A DNA stretch of 64,000 nucleotides. It comes from Cupriavidus oxalaticus. Lineage in GTDB: Bacteria > Pseudomonadota > Gammaproteobacteria > Burkholderiales > Burkholderiaceae. The stretch lies in NCBI RefSeq assembly GCF_004768545.1, contig NZ_CP038634.1, positions 1,612,001-1,676,000 on the forward strand. Direction: 5' to 3'. Of the stretch, positions 37,738 to 46,573 are shown in pieces. The notes under the pieces are model-generated. The model searched no databases and was not told where the DNA came from. It saw only the letters and a program-made list of their open reading frames with translations. Numbering within the stretch: the first letter of the stretch is position 1; each line of letters opens with the position of its first letter. The translations under genes and the position numbers were made by a program.

Positions 37738-38595
37738 TTACCAGGTAGAGATGGCGCTTGTCGTTGCGAGTGGCAGGCCAATACCGGCAGCCGGGTCGGC
37801 TATCGGCTGGATTTCGATAAAGGGCCGCTCCGACGCGACCTTGCCGAATATGGCGGCAAACGGAATGTCGGCGGCATCCCGGCCGGTGCCGATCCGCAGC
37901 AGGCCAGTCGGAATGGACACCCCCGAGGGATCAAGCAGGTACCAGCCGCCTGACAGGAACACCTCAACCACCGCGTGAAAGTCCGGCGCACCCAAGGCGG
38001 GATTCGCGCCATAGTCCACGCTGCTGGACATACGGGCGGGAATACTCAGGGCGCGGCAGATCGCGATCATCAGGTGGGAAAAATCCCGGCATACGCCGGT
38101 GCGCTCGACAATCGTATCGATCGCCGAGGTGCGCTCATTGGTGGATCGCGAAAGAAAGCGCACATGGTTGCGCACCCACTCCCGAATCGCATACACGCGC
38201 GAATAGCCGGGGCGCATGGCGCCAAACTCGCGCATGGCGAATTCCATCATGCGATCGGATTCGCAATACCGGCTCGGCGCCAGGTACGAAAGTACATCGA
38301 AGGGGAGTTCGGCGACGGGTACCTCCGTTAGTGACATGCCATCGTCCAGACGATGGTCGATGTCCACCACAGCTTCATAGCGGATGGCCAGTGGGCCCTT
38401 GTTCGCATGTATTCTGAGCAGGCGGTTGCAGAGTGGATCCGTGTGGCGAGCGGCGTGAACCGGTGGCGTGAGCGCCAGACGCTCGGAGACAACGGACTGT
38501 CTTGCAGTTTTCGCAGCTTCGACAATTAACAGAAAGTCTGCCGTGGGATCCAGGATCTCATAGGACAGGTTCACCGAGTACCGAAGGCGGTTCAT
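37738..38595 (-). CDS. Transglutaminase-like cysteine protease family protein
   Basis: A 285-residue cytoplasmic-looking protein. The C-half is a transglutaminase-like core with Cys in VERTGVCRDFSHLMIAICRA, His in APDFHAVVEVF and Asp in WYLLDPSG, in the right order for the Cys-His-Asp triad. The N-half contains an NLSYEILDPTADFLLIVE-type strand region found in bacterial transglutaminase-like proteins. Start 38595 has an AAGGTC site; the longer frame to 38772 lacks one. Substrate unknown. Confidence 0.82.
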   Translation of the reverse strand: MNRLRYSVNLSYEILDPTADFLLIVEAAKTARQSVVSERLALTPPVHAARHTDPLCNRLLRIHANKGPLAIRYEAVVDIDHRLDDGMSLTEVPVAELPFDVLSYLAPSRYCESDRMMEFAMREFGAMRPGYSRVYAIREWVRNHVRFLSRSTNERTSAIDTIVERTGVCRDFSHLMIAICRALSIPARMSSSVDYGANPALGAPDFHAVVEVFLSGGWYLLDPSGVSIPTGLLRIGTGRDAADIPFAAIFGKVASERPFIEIQPIADPAAGIGLPLATTSAISTW

Positions 38596-39234
38596 TTCTG
38601 ACCTTGTGTCGACATGAAGGCGGAGACGGTGTCGGCCGCGGGAACGGCTCTGGCCATCCAATTCAGTGTAGCGCCAGAAGCGGGCGAGCGGTCCGCGCCA
38701 GCGGGCACCGCAGGTGCGTGACGCAGCGCCTGCTTGACCAATTTGTAAGCGGGTTAGGACGGTGTGAATCACCCCCCTATACTGCTAGGTGTAGCGTTTC
38801 AGAAGCGAAGTGCTTCTGGTCCGCCTATCACTCGTTTCCGGGCCCTCCCCCTCGATGACGTCTTAGGACTGGTGACTCCTGAAGTCACTTATGGGGATTC
38901 CTGGAACATTCATGCAAGATGCCACGCGGCGACCGCCGTTCGCCCAATCCCCCAGTAGCCAGGCAAGGCAGTCTTTCGCCAGGATCGATCCAATCGATGT
39001 CTGGGGAGAGAGACTCTTCTTCGCAAAACCGATCGCAAAGTTGGCTTCCGCCTTCGTTGCTGCTCTTCCGCGTTTCACGTTGGCGGAGTCGTGCTCTCAT
39101 CGTGATGAAGATGCCGTAACGATCCTGAGCAATGCGATATGGGTGGAAATGATTACCCGTTGGCAATGGAAGATCAGCGCCCACAACGGTGACAGTTGTT
39201 CAACACTGCCATCACCATGCCACCCTGGCAGGCA
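38596..39234. other. 0.64 kb gap upstream of the transglutaminase gene
   Basis: No supported gene. Several short frames run on both strands (for example 38891-39238 plus) without motifs or ribosome sites. The promoter for the transglutaminase gene should lie near 38600-38760 on the minus strand, but I could not define it. Confidence 0.4.
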
Positions 39235-39540
39235 ATGAAGGAAGATATCGTGCCGAGAGAATCTACAGAGACCACTTACCGGATCATACATGTCACGCGC
39301 CTTCTGCGCGACGGCCATGTAGGCACGTCGCAGAAGAGGAACACCCAGCGATTCGGAGTCATGCGATTGGCAGCGCCCAGATGGCGTCAGGCAATCACGC
39401 TGCTGATTGACTGGGATCGCGCTGTCAACGAAGGCTGGCCAGACCTGCGGTCACCGTCCTGCACCCGAACCAGGGCCATCAGGAGCATCGGTCGCAGTCA
39501 TCAAGCAAGCATCCGCCGGCTCGCCAGAAATGGAAACTGA
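39235..39540 (+). CDS. Doubtful hypothetical protein, about 100 residues
   Basis: An open frame from ATG 39235 gives a basic protein starting MKEDIVPRESTETTYRIIHV, with RFGVMRLAAPRWRQAITLLI in the middle. There is no recognised domain and only a weak site (GGCAATGAAGG is on, not before, the start). It lies 19 bases before a better supported gene. It may be a real orphan or chance. Confidence 0.25.
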   Translation: MKEDIVPRESTETTYRIIHVTRLLRDGHVGTSQKRNTQRFGVMRLAAPRWRQAITLLIDWDRAVNEGWPDLRSPSCTRTRAIRSIGRSHQASIRRLARNGN

Positions 39541-39559
39541 GATTGCGTGAGGCAACTTC

Positions 39560-40078
39560 ATGCGTACGCTGTTGTATTTCAGTCTGAAAGACATCGCCAC
39601 GGCACGACTGGCACAAGTGCGAATCGGCGATTTGGCCGGTACCTCAGCACGCGTCAAAGGGCCGTGGTTTGTCCAGCGCGACAATCAGCCAGTTGAGGGA
39701 TTTCCGCAGACTGACATCGGCCAGACTACGTACCGCGAAGAGGCGGCGATCGCCGGAATCTTCGTCGGCGCATTTGTGGGCGCGCTTGTCATCTTGCGAT
39801 ACGGAGTCTCCGTCGGCGCCGGTGCCACGGCCGTTGCGTATGTTGGCGCTGTCATGCTTGGCGCGATGATCGGCTGGTGGGCCGGCGGATTGGTCGGCGG
39901 CAAGATCGGTCGCCTTCGGTTGTGGCGGCAGAATGCGCAAACTGCACGGGGCCCGTTGTTGATGATAGCCAGTTGCGATTCGAAATCGAAGGAGGCCTTG
40001 AAGCAGATCATCAAGGAACTGGGCGGCGTCAGGATCGACGAGCATAGTGACCTGATGCCGAATTTCAGATGGCTATGA
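39560..40078 (+). CDS. Hypothetical membrane protein with glycine-zipper segments
   Basis: A 172-residue protein. The N-terminal soluble part starts MRTLLYFSLKDIATARLAQV, resembling proteins that detect or carry a small ferredoxin-like strand-helix. Two membrane segments rich in Gly/Ala follow (about residues 63-85 and 88-113: AAIAGIFVGAFVGALVI; GAVMLGAMIGWWAGGLVGGK). A soluble C-end (LLMIASCDSKSKEALKQIIK) resembles the tail of general-stress-type membrane proteins in this group. No function assigned. Confidence 0.65.
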   Translation: MRTLLYFSLKDIATARLAQVRIGDLAGTSARVKGPWFVQRDNQPVEGFPQTDIGQTTYREEAAIAGIFVGAFVGALVILRYGVSVGAGATAVAYVGAVMLGAMIGWWAGGLVGGKIGRLRLWRQNAQTARGPLLMIASCDSKSKEALKQIIKELGGVRIDEHSDLMPNFRWL

Positions 40079-40289
40079 TTGCCGCTTCGGATCGGCCGTG
40101 GCGATGCCCCCTCGGATACGTACGTTACGCAGGCTGAACGAAAAGGCGAAGCCCGAACTGTCACCAGGAAGTTTGGCTGTCAAATCGCCAGGTGCCTATG
40201 GTTGGATCCTGCTGCTCCGGGCTCAGATCAGCTTCGATTCCTACTGGGTAGGGCATTACGTTGACAAAGTCACTCCAGGAAGATTGAAG

Positions 40290-40532
40290 ATGGCTATGGA
40301 TCGCGTGACCGAGTATCGTGGGTTCGATATCCATGTCGATCTCCATATGTCAGCCAAGGACATGTTCGACGTCTGGTTCCAGGTCGAGGGGCCCATGAGA
40401 CCGCCGGGCGTCGCGGCGTTTGGCAAGCGAATCAAAGTCTTTGGCGGGCCTTATTCCAGACGTTGGGCTTACCTCGTGGCGGAACTGGCAGGGCGGGCCG
40501 CCGTGGACGTTGTTCTTGGACCGGATGAATGA
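40290..40532 (+). CDS. Small orphan protein with YRGFDI motif
   Basis: An 80-residue protein starting MAMDRVTEYRGFDIHVDLHM after AGGAAG. It has a central KDMFDVWFQVEGPMRPPG strand pair and a C-terminal helix ending WAYLVAELAGRAAVDVVLG. I recall close relatives across Burkholderiales but no function. Layout (short strand after Y-R-G-F, aromatic strand, terminal Ala-rich helix with V-D) is shared with four or more neighbours. It overlaps an in-frame ATG of the next gene. Confidence 0.7.
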   Translation: MAMDRVTEYRGFDIHVDLHMSAKDMFDVWFQVEGPMRPPGVAAFGKRIKVFGGPYSRRWAYLVAELAGRAAVDVVLGPDE

Positions 40533-40558
40533 ACGGAGGCCGGGAGTTGAGGTCAGAT

Positions 40559-40864
40559 ATGCAAAGACGCGTCACGATCGGTGAATACGAAGTGTTGATC
40601 GAGGCTGAGCAACACCTCGGTCCCACCCCGTTGGTCGGAGCGATTGGCTACGTAGTACGCTACTCGATCGCTCGTACGGACCGCCGGCCCGTCAGAGGTG
40701 ATCTTCTCAGCGTACATTCCTACGATCTCATTGACGGTACCGGCTACTTCCACAGCCTCGATGCGGCGTTTGACTATGGAGACGCAAAGGCTCGCGATGA
40801 CATTGCTACCTTGTCGCCGAAAGTAAATCGGACACATCCCGGCATATCCGCGTATGCTCGGTGA
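40559..40864 (+). CDS. Small orphan protein, 101 residues
   Basis: Starts MQRRVTIGEYEVLIEAEQHL after a GAGGT site; an in-frame ATG at 40529 overlapping the previous stop is an alternative. It has a strand region VVRYSIARTDRRP and a C-terminal helix (SLDAAFDYGDAKARDDIATL). It fits the strand-strand-helix pattern of its neighbours, though without the exact Y-x-G-F motif. Probably co-transcribed with the genes on both sides. Confidence 0.6.
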   Translation: MQRRVTIGEYEVLIEAEQHLGPTPLVGAIGYVVRYSIARTDRRPVRGDLLSVHSYDLIDGTGYFHSLDAAFDYGDAKARDDIATLSPKVNRTHPGISAYAR

Positions 40865-40879
40865 TGAAAGGAGACCGAC

Positions 40880-41149
40880 ATGTCTCAGAACAACGCAATC
40901 TACAAAGGCTTCAGGGTATCTGCGAGGGTGCGTCACGTATCCGGTGCAGTCCCCGGTGGCGACCTGGTCCACCTGCGCTTCCTCGCTACCGTAACGATCA
41001 CGCAAGTCAGTTCAGGAATGGGTTCCCGCAGACGGCTGCCACCCATGATCCAACATTTCGCCAGCGCGCCGCACACTGCCATCGCACTGGCCTTGTCATC
41101 GGCCAGGGACGCAATCGACGGCTTGCCCACCTTCGTCAAGGCGAGGTAG
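40880..41149 (+). CDS. Small orphan protein with YKGFRV motif
   Basis: An 89-residue protein starting MSQNNAIYKGFRVSARVRHV after a strong AAGGAGA site. It has a strand LVHLRFLATVTITQV and a C-terminal helix (AIALALSSARDAIDGLP). It shares the Y-K-G-F start and the Ala-rich helix with Ile-Asp near the end with other proteins of this cluster. Function unknown. Confidence 0.65.
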   Translation: MSQNNAIYKGFRVSARVRHVSGAVPGGDLVHLRFLATVTITQVSSGMGSRRRLPPMIQHFASAPHTAIALALSSARDAIDGLPTFVKAR

Positions 41150-41199
41150 TCTCGGCGGCCATGCCATGGGCTCTGATCGAAAGAGAAGGGGAGGACATC

Positions 41200-41442
41200 A
41201 TGTCGAGACAGCTCAAGAACAAGGCCGAACTACGCGCCATGCTTCGTGCGGAACAGGAAAAATTTACAGAATGCGAGGGCGCTTGCTTTGGCGACGTGTT
41301 CTGGCATGCCGCAGATGCCGGGGGCTGCAACTGGAGTCTGTCAACCATGGAAGGCGGCAACAGCGCCGCGTGCCTGGAGGCGATCCGCCCGTTCGCCAGC
41401 CGGCTGCGCGAGCTGTACAACGTGCCGGACGAGGGAAAATAA
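41200..41442 (+). CDS. Small conserved hypothetical protein, 80 residues
   Basis: Starts MSRQLKNKAELRAMLRAEQE after GGGGAGG. It has a helical N-half, then DVFWHAADAGGCNWSLSTME and a C-terminal helix (CLEAIRPFASRLRELYNVPD). The GCNWS motif is one I recall from Burkholderiales orphan proteins. It contains three Cys. It does not share the Y-K/R-G motif of its neighbours but is of similar size and orientation. Confidence 0.65.
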   Translation: MSRQLKNKAELRAMLRAEQEKFTECEGACFGDVFWHAADAGGCNWSLSTMEGGNSAACLEAIRPFASRLRELYNVPDEGK

Positions 41443-41531
41443 CGCATTACGGCCGCCGTACGAGTGACCTGTGCATGGTTAGCCTGTCTGTAGGCAAGTG
41501 TATGTCCGAAGAAGGGTCTCAGCGTTTACGA

Positions 41532-41819
41532 TCACAGGCCGACGATCGACTCACCTGCGACCAGGCCATCGATAACGTGTTCGCCGTGTCGTACGGCGGC
41601 ACGCTTCGCCAATCCCAAGTCAGCCCAGTGCATATCTGGAACGTGGAACACCCGCGCGTTATTTCCACTAGGTGGCTGACCTTCCCGACAGATGACCACG
41701 GACGCACTGTATGAGCGGTCTGGCCGGCGCTCGTGCCATTTGCGAGGTGCGTCGAATTTATAGACCAACGGGTAGATATCAAAGCCCTTACAGTTTGCTG
41801 CAGGATAGTTGTCCATCAT
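41532..41819 (-). CDS. Small orphan protein with CKGFDI motif
   Basis: A 95-residue protein: MMDNYPAANCKGFDIYPLVY, then KFDAPRKWHERRPDRSYSAS, a VVICREG strand and a C-terminal helix (GLAKRAAVRHGEHVIDGLVA). Two adjacent ATGs (41819 and 41816) follow a GGAG site. The K-G-F-D-I motif, the aromatic strands and the A-A-V-x-x-G-x-x-x-I-D helix match the layout of 40290-40532 and 42023-42295. Function unknown. Confidence 0.7.
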   Translation of the reverse strand: MMDNYPAANCKGFDIYPLVYKFDAPRKWHERRPDRSYSASVVICREGQPPSGNNARVFHVPDMHWADLGLAKRAAVRHGEHVIDGLVAGESIVGL

Positions 41820-42022
41820 TTCACTCCAAGTATGGTTTGTTCCCGTATGCGCTTTTCGTGATGGCGTTAAGGTATTTCATCAGGATTTTTGACTATCCAC
41901 TATGGCATTACTTTATGTTCTTCATATTCGATCTAAATAAAGGCCGCTAGTGCACGACAATTCTTATTCGCTGTGAACGCTCATGGAATTTTTACCTTTC
42001 CATGGCGATACGCGGCGACGCC

Positions 42023-42295
42023 TCAGATCAGGTCATGAATAATATCGACAGCGAATTTTCCATAGTGGACGGCAGCCTGCTCCGCGGCCGCGCGCGTGTA
42101 GTAATCATCCTCTTCGTCGAATGATTCACAGAGCATTCGATCGTCCCGATTCGCTGTGTAACGGATGGCCATCATATAGCGCCATTTCGGCCCGGGAGCG
42201 CCAGTTCGAACACACTCGCGGGGAGACTCGAATGCCGCGACGTGTATGTACATGCCTCGATACTCCTGGCACAGCCAACTCATTCGTGCTTGCAT
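42023..42295 (-). CDS. Small orphan protein with YRGMYIHV motif
   Basis: A protein of up to 90 residues (or 86 from ATG 42283). It begins around EYRGMYIHVAAFESPRECVR, continues with strand WRYMMAIRYTANRDDRML, an acidic loop ESFDEEDDYYT, and a terminal helix (RAAAEQAAVHYGKFAVDIIH). Clearly the same architecture as 41532-41819. Between the two lies an A/T-rich stretch (about 41820-42000). Confidence 0.65.
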   Translation of the reverse strand: MQARMSWLCQEYRGMYIHVAAFESPRECVRTGAPGPKWRYMMAIRYTANRDDRMLCESFDEEDDYYTRAAAEQAAVHYGKFAVDIIHDLI

Positions 42296-42477
42296 GGCGA
42301 ACGCTCGTCAGTGAGCATCTTTGCAACAGCACATACCATCACCAGTAATGATGTGGAATAGGCGAACACACTGAGCCAATGGAGCATTCTGCTCGGTATT
42401 TCGCTTCGTCGTTGTCGCCAATCAAATAGCTGAGAGAGGACAAATAGGATAAAACTGGAAGAGTAAACTGCCAACAC
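42280..42477 (-). CDS. Doubtful small membrane protein
   Basis: A 65-residue frame with two hydrophobic segments (SSSFILFVLSQLF and SVFAYSTSLLVMVCAVAKML) separated by a basic loop. It runs in the same direction as, and slightly overlaps, the next gene. No ribosome site or known family supports it, so it may be chance. Confidence 0.2.
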   Translation of the reverse strand: MLAVYSSSFILFVLSQLFDWRQRRSEIPSRMLHWLSVFAYSTSLLVMVCAVAKMLTDERSPCKHE

Positions 42478-43487
42478 ACGCCCCCCCTCGTAAACGAATA
42501 GCGTTTCTCTACAGTCAGTGGTTCAGCGATCCCCGATGAGGAATGGCTCAATAGAAAAGAAGTGGGCTCTCGCAGACCCTGGCTGGCATATGGATTCGCA
42601 CGCTTCGCGTTGTGTCTTGCGGCAATCTACGCCTCAGTAAGTAGGGCGCAGCGAGAAGATCAAGGAGGCGGCATTGATGACGGTCGCCCCGTAGAGGCCG
42701 ACGTTTCAACGCAGGTGGCATGGCTGCTTGAAGATCCTGCTCAGTAGTTATACGGAGCTTTCCAACCGTAGTCAATGAGACTATCGCGCGAATCTGCAAG
42801 CGGTCTACCCAAGGCGGCGTAGTATTGTTCTGCGCACTCGGATCGGCATGACGCTGTCTTGTAAGGAGAGCCGCTCGAGAGCGCCATGACCTGCGGAGCG
42901 GTTGCCATGACCCATGCGGATCATGCACAGCGCTGGCGCCAAGCGACGGTTCGCGCCAGGGTTGGATATCGCTACACGGTAACGGCCGGTGCGGTTGCAA
43001 AGGGATGCTGGCTCATGGGGATATTCTGCCAGAGCAGCCGTTCCGCGCGTCGTTCAGTAACCACGCCTGGCGCCAGCGAGCTAAGACTTCAGGCTGGCGT
43101 CTGCTCGATCGTGGCCGTTCCACGTCAGGCGCCACGCCATATTTGGGGTCTTCTCCACCAGTCTATGGTCCTGCAGGAGCAGGAGATGGTGGGCTAGCCT
43201 GGAAGGGTCGACATTGCAAGAGCCTTGCCAAGCTGGACGTCGGTCATCGAGGCCTGGATCTCGGCTCGTAGCGCCAAGAGGATTCTGTCCAGCAAAGACT
43301 TGTCTCGTTGCATCTCGCACCTCGGATCCTATTGGCTTACGCCATGTATTGTTGCTGCGTGGATTGGAGTGCTATGTGGATCCAGAGGTTGCGCTCTCGT
43401 GTACCTGGACGAAGACAAAGATGGTCCTATACCGAGGTGGTGTCAACGGTGGTCGCCATTTCGGGAACGTGGAAACGCCGCATTCGC
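42478..43487. other. 1 kb without a supported gene
   Basis: Short frames overlap on both strands (for example 42548-43000 minus and 43225-43506 plus), with no motif, signal or ribosome site I can defend. No transposase piece, tRNA or hairpin with a T tract was seen. It lies between the orphan-protein cluster and infA. Confidence 0.4.
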
Positions 43488-43709
43488 TCAGAACTTGTGG
43501 CGATAGTTGATGCGTCCCTTTGTCAGATCGTATGGCGACATTTCGAGCGTGACACGATCCCCGGCAAGAATACGTATGCGATTCTTCTTGAGCCGCCCGG
43601 ACGAATAGGCCCAAACCTCGAAGCCATTCTCCAGGGTGACACGAAAGCGGTTATCCGGAAGGACTTCCGAAACCTTTCCGCCAAATTCCACCAGTTCTTC
43701 TTTAGCCAA
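43488..43709 (-). CDS. infA: Translation initiation factor IF-1 (additional copy)
   Basis: IF-1 binds the ribosomal A site during initiation. The 73-residue protein is a full S1-type OB fold: [20 protein letters not shown], then [40 protein letters not shown] and [12 protein letters not shown]. An AAAGGAGCG site precedes ATG 43709. The copy in the main ribosomal-protein operon is expected elsewhere, so this is probably a paralogue. Many Burkholderiales carry such extra infA genes. Confidence 0.9.
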   Translation of the reverse strand: MAKEELVEFGGKVSEVLPDNRFRVTLENGFEVWAYSSGRLKKNRIRILAGDRVTLEMSPYDLTKGRINYRHKF

Positions 43710-43726
43710 GGACGCTCCTTTCTGAT

Positions 43727-44095
43727 TCAGCGAGTGCCACGCGGTAGCGTGGAATGGGTTGCAGCTTGCCGATGCGGGGATGGTTGCAGGCGTATGTGTG
43801 CCACTGCGCTTTCCCCTGCGCTACGGGCGGCTTGCCTGGCCTTGGCTTCCGTATGGTGCGTGGCATGCCGCATCGAGACGTTGGCGACGATGCGTTCAGC
43901 GCCGTCCTTATACTCGGAGATCATGTAGTTCGCGAACCAGACGCCGGGCTCTTGTTGGATGGGGTAAACCGAAACGGTGAACGGAGTAATGCTGGGATTC
44001 AAATTGTTGCTTGTTCGGAAGGCGCTCGATTCCGGAGGGCATGTCCAGCGTTCCCATTTGGTGTGGTACGTGCGTGCCCGGCGATCGGTTGCCAT
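43727..44095 (-). CDS. Hypothetical protein with DUF2188-like layout
   Basis: A protein of up to 122 residues; the true start may be later. The conserved-looking core is [20 protein letters not shown], then [20 protein letters not shown] and a helix ([20 protein letters not shown]). Strand, aromatic strand, strand, Ala-rich helix is the same order as in the DUF2188 and orphan proteins nearby. It lies 17 bases before infA on the same strand, so the two may be co-transcribed. Confidence 0.55.
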   Translation of the reverse strand: MATDRRARTYHTKWERWTCPPESSAFRTSNNLNPSITPFTVSVYPIQQEPGVWFANYMISEYKDGAERIVANVSMRHATHHTEAKARQAARSAGESAVAHIRLQPSPHRQAATHSTLPRGTR

Positions 44096-44467
44096 TGCAA
44101 AAGCCAGTGTCGCGTCCCGCGTGCCATCGCAGGCGGAGAAACTGGCGTGGGATTGACCGTGCTTGCGCTAGCCAGTACGCCTAGTACATGCGCGCTGGTT
44201 ACGGAGCGGACGCGCCGCGGGTCGGAGATGATTGCGGCCGATTGTTGCCGCGAAAGGTTCGGGTGTACGCCCGTGCTGCCGCTAATACTCTTCTAATGAT
44301 GATGTCTGGCGGACGGCGCATTGGGCATCGACTGGTGTCGACACAAACGCATGGTACCACCTGCGGGGATTTCCTGCCTGGAGGGTGCGTCCTAGGCCGG
44401 CGGGTACCGCGCATCCGGGGTAATTCCATGGAGTGCCGAATCCATCAGGTCCGATCGCCTTACCGGA
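44096..44467. other. Gap of about 370 bases
   Basis: No supported gene. Short overlapping frames only. It lies upstream of the 43727-44095 gene and downstream of the broken protease. Confidence 0.4.
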
Positions 44468-45107
44468 TCATGCCTCGGTCAGGGGCAGTAGGATGTCGGC
44501 ATACCAGGCGGAATTCAAGCCCAAGGCTTCGTCCAGTTCAAAGTCCCGCGAGCCCACGTCCAGTCTGGCCGAATGGGTGCCGAGCAGCATCCCCGGCAGC
44601 GCGCGCGTGGATGCATCGATCCTGGGTATGCGCATGACCACCGGTGCTCCACTTGTGCCGCGATGCGTCCTCGCATCGGTCAGGAAGTAGCCATGCCCCT
44701 GAAAGCGCATGCCGAACGAGGACGAGATGACTTCCTGGCGTACGACGGGCAGATGATGAAGCGTGTCATGGAAACCCAGCGGGAAGCCGACGCTCAGCAC
44801 CGGAGTGCCTGCTTCGATGCGTTCGTGTGGCCGGTAAAGGTGGGCCGGCGTAAAGGCACGGTAGACCGCTCGACGGCAGAACGGTACGGTCGAGTTCGAT
44901 CAAGGCCACGTCGATGCCGCCGCCGCGCAGCACGTGCCGGCTTGTCACAATGAACAGTCGCTGGCCTCGTTTGAAGAAAAAGCCGGTGGCGTTGGTCTTT
45001 GCCTGTTGAGCTTCGAATGTGGCAACGCACGTGACGGCCAGCAGGATTGGCTCGATCATGATTCGGTGGTCCCCCTCTGCTCGCTCAACAGCATAGTCGG
45101 AATGCAC
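44468..45107 (-). pseudogene. Broken trypsin-like serine protease
   Basis: Two overlapping frames on the minus strand hold pieces of one protease. The first part reads QQAKTNATGFFFKRGQRLFI then VTSRHVLRGGGIDVALIELD, with the catalytic His and Asp, but they are only eight residues apart, so an internal segment seems deleted. After a frameshift near 44790 the second part reads LSVGFPLGFHDTLHHLPVVR and ends the domain with the Ser motif THRGTSGAPVVM. A His-Asp-Ser protease is thus recognisable but not intact. Confidence 0.65.
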
Positions 45108-45307
45108 CGCGGTTCAGCGCCGCCCAGTTCGATCGCGGTCCTTGCCTGAAAAATATGTGTTGGCGTTGGCATCCATCGACTACAGGCTTGTGCTGTCACC
45201 CAAGGCACGACGACCCAAAAGGTTGTGATGGCGGGAGTGTAGACGGTGCAAGAGACCGGTCATGTCTCTCCGTATCTGTGCAAGTCTGCAGCATGTGGCT
45301 CGGCGTA

Positions 45308-45544
45308 TCAGCCACCATCGCCGGTCTTTTCGCACGGCACCAGCGACCAGCCTTGCGGACCGCTGTCCTTTGCTTCACGGTAGCTCCAGATTGCGCTGCA
45401 GTCCGAGCAGCGGAATGTACTGATCGTGCTCGTGACCGACCGAGGCATCTTGCTTCGACGGGTATCGATGATGCGCAACCCGAGATGTCCAGGGGCACCG
45501 GAGGCGTCACTCGCCACAGCGAGACAGTTTGCGCAGAGAAACAT
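45308..45544 (-). CDS. Small hypothetical protein with Cys pairs
   Basis: A 78-residue protein from ATG 45544 (AAGAGGTC site). It starts MFLCANCLAVASDASGAPGH and later has STFRCSDCSAIWSYREAKDS. The two C-x-x-C pairs about 40 residues apart could bind zinc. It ends LVPCEKTGDGG. No known family. Confidence 0.55.
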   Translation of the reverse strand: MFLCANCLAVASDASGAPGHLGLRIIDTRRSKMPRSVTSTISTFRCSDCSAIWSYREAKDSGPQGWSLVPCEKTGDGG

Positions 45545-45848
45545 ACCGACCTCTTGTGCTGAAGGCGTACCACTGTAGCATGCATCGCGGAACAATCCGG
45601 CACTCTTTCTCGGACGTCTTCAGCGCATTGGCTTGTGACGGACCTGGCGAGTACGTATCGATCGCCGTGAGATCTTCATTGACCGCGATGCGGCATGCCT
45701 GTATAAGAATAAATGCAGGATCTTCAAGCGTAACCTCGAAGCGTTAGGTACACGCCCCGGCGGCGCCACTTTCTCTCCATGTTTCCTCCTTGATTGTCAT
45801 GCCTCGCCCGCTTTTTCGGCTCGGCGAGAATTCTTAAGGGGTCCTCAC

Positions 45849-46052
45849 ATGGAAACCGGTACTGTAAAGTGGTTTAACGATTCAAAGGGTTTTGGCTTCA
45901 TTACGCCTGATGCAGGCGGAAACGACCTGTTCGCTCATTTTTCCGAAATTCAGGGGAACGGGTTCAAGTCGCTCCAGGAAGGCCAGAAAGTGCGCTATGT
46001 GGCTGGCGTAGGCCAGAAGGGCCCGGCCGCGACCAAGATCGAACCGATCTAA
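45849..46052 (+). CDS. Cold-shock protein (CspA family)
   Basis: A 67-residue nucleic-acid-binding OB fold: [20 protein letters not shown] has RNP1 (KGFGFI); RNP2-like DLFAHFSEI follows, and the end is [10 protein letters not shown]. It acts as an RNA chaperone or transcription antiterminator. A long upstream leader (about 45750-45848) without a gene may regulate it, as in other csp genes. A strong terminator follows at 46077. Confidence 0.95.
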   Translation: METGTVKWFNDSKGFGFITPDAGGNDLFAHFSEIQGNGFKSLQEGQKVRYVAGVGQKGPAATKIEPI

Positions 46053-46076
46053 GCCGACCGTTCAAGGTGCGCAAGA

Positions 46077-46108
46077 AGCCCCGCCAGGAAAGCCGGCGGG
46101 GCTTTTTC
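46077..46108 (+). terminator. Rho-independent terminator after the cold-shock gene
   Basis: AGCCCCGCC (46077-46085) pairs perfectly with GGCGGGGCT (46095-46103) across a nine-base loop and is followed by a T-rich run (46103-46110). It lies 25 bases after the stop codon. Confidence 0.9.
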
Positions 46109-46159
46109 TTTATTGGTTCACCGTGATGGGTGCGGAAGGAGTAGAGTCGGAAACAGGTC

Positions 46160-46573
46160 TTGAAGTCGGAGACTCCCCCGAAACTCCAGGATCGCCAGTC
46201 ATGCACAGCAACCTCGCCATCCAGTTTTCTCTGCACGCTGTTCGCCGATGGCAAGGGCCTTGCCTATCACGTGTCTGTCAGCTTCCGCGACAGCACTCAT
46301 GCCGGGGGCATCCAGTTCACCAGCTTTTTCGGCACGGGAAGACGTTCTTTTACCGTACGAAGCACCGATAGCAATCTGCCGTCGGCAACTGACCAGACCT
46401 CCGAAGTGCTGTGTCGAATCGCGATCGGCCAGGTCGTACGAGATCATCTCTATGAGAAGGCCACCGAGGGAGAGCATCTGCTGGATCCGGATGCATTGCC
46501 ATTGGAGGGGGAACTCAGACCCGTGGGAACCGGCAATAGCGCAAAGCCGCCACAGCGACGCTGGCCCGGCTAG
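46160..46573 (+). CDS. Hypothetical protein, up to 137 residues
   Basis: The core reads LFADGKGLAYHVSVSFRDST, then GGIQFTSFFGTGRRSFTVRS and TDSNLPSATDQTSEVLCRIA followed by IGQVVRDHLYEKATEGEH. Strand, strand, then a C-terminal helix with I-A-x-G-x-V-V resembles the layout of nearby orphan proteins, though longer. The first 25 residues look non-native, and a frameshift near 46225 from a start at 46200 (MHSNLAIQFSLH) is possible. Confidence 0.45.
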   Translation: MKSETPPKLQDRQSCTATSPSSFLCTLFADGKGLAYHVSVSFRDSTHAGGIQFTSFFGTGRRSFTVRSTDSNLPSATDQTSEVLCRIAIGQVVRDHLYEKATEGEHLLDPDALPLEGELRPVGTGNSAKPPQRRWPG

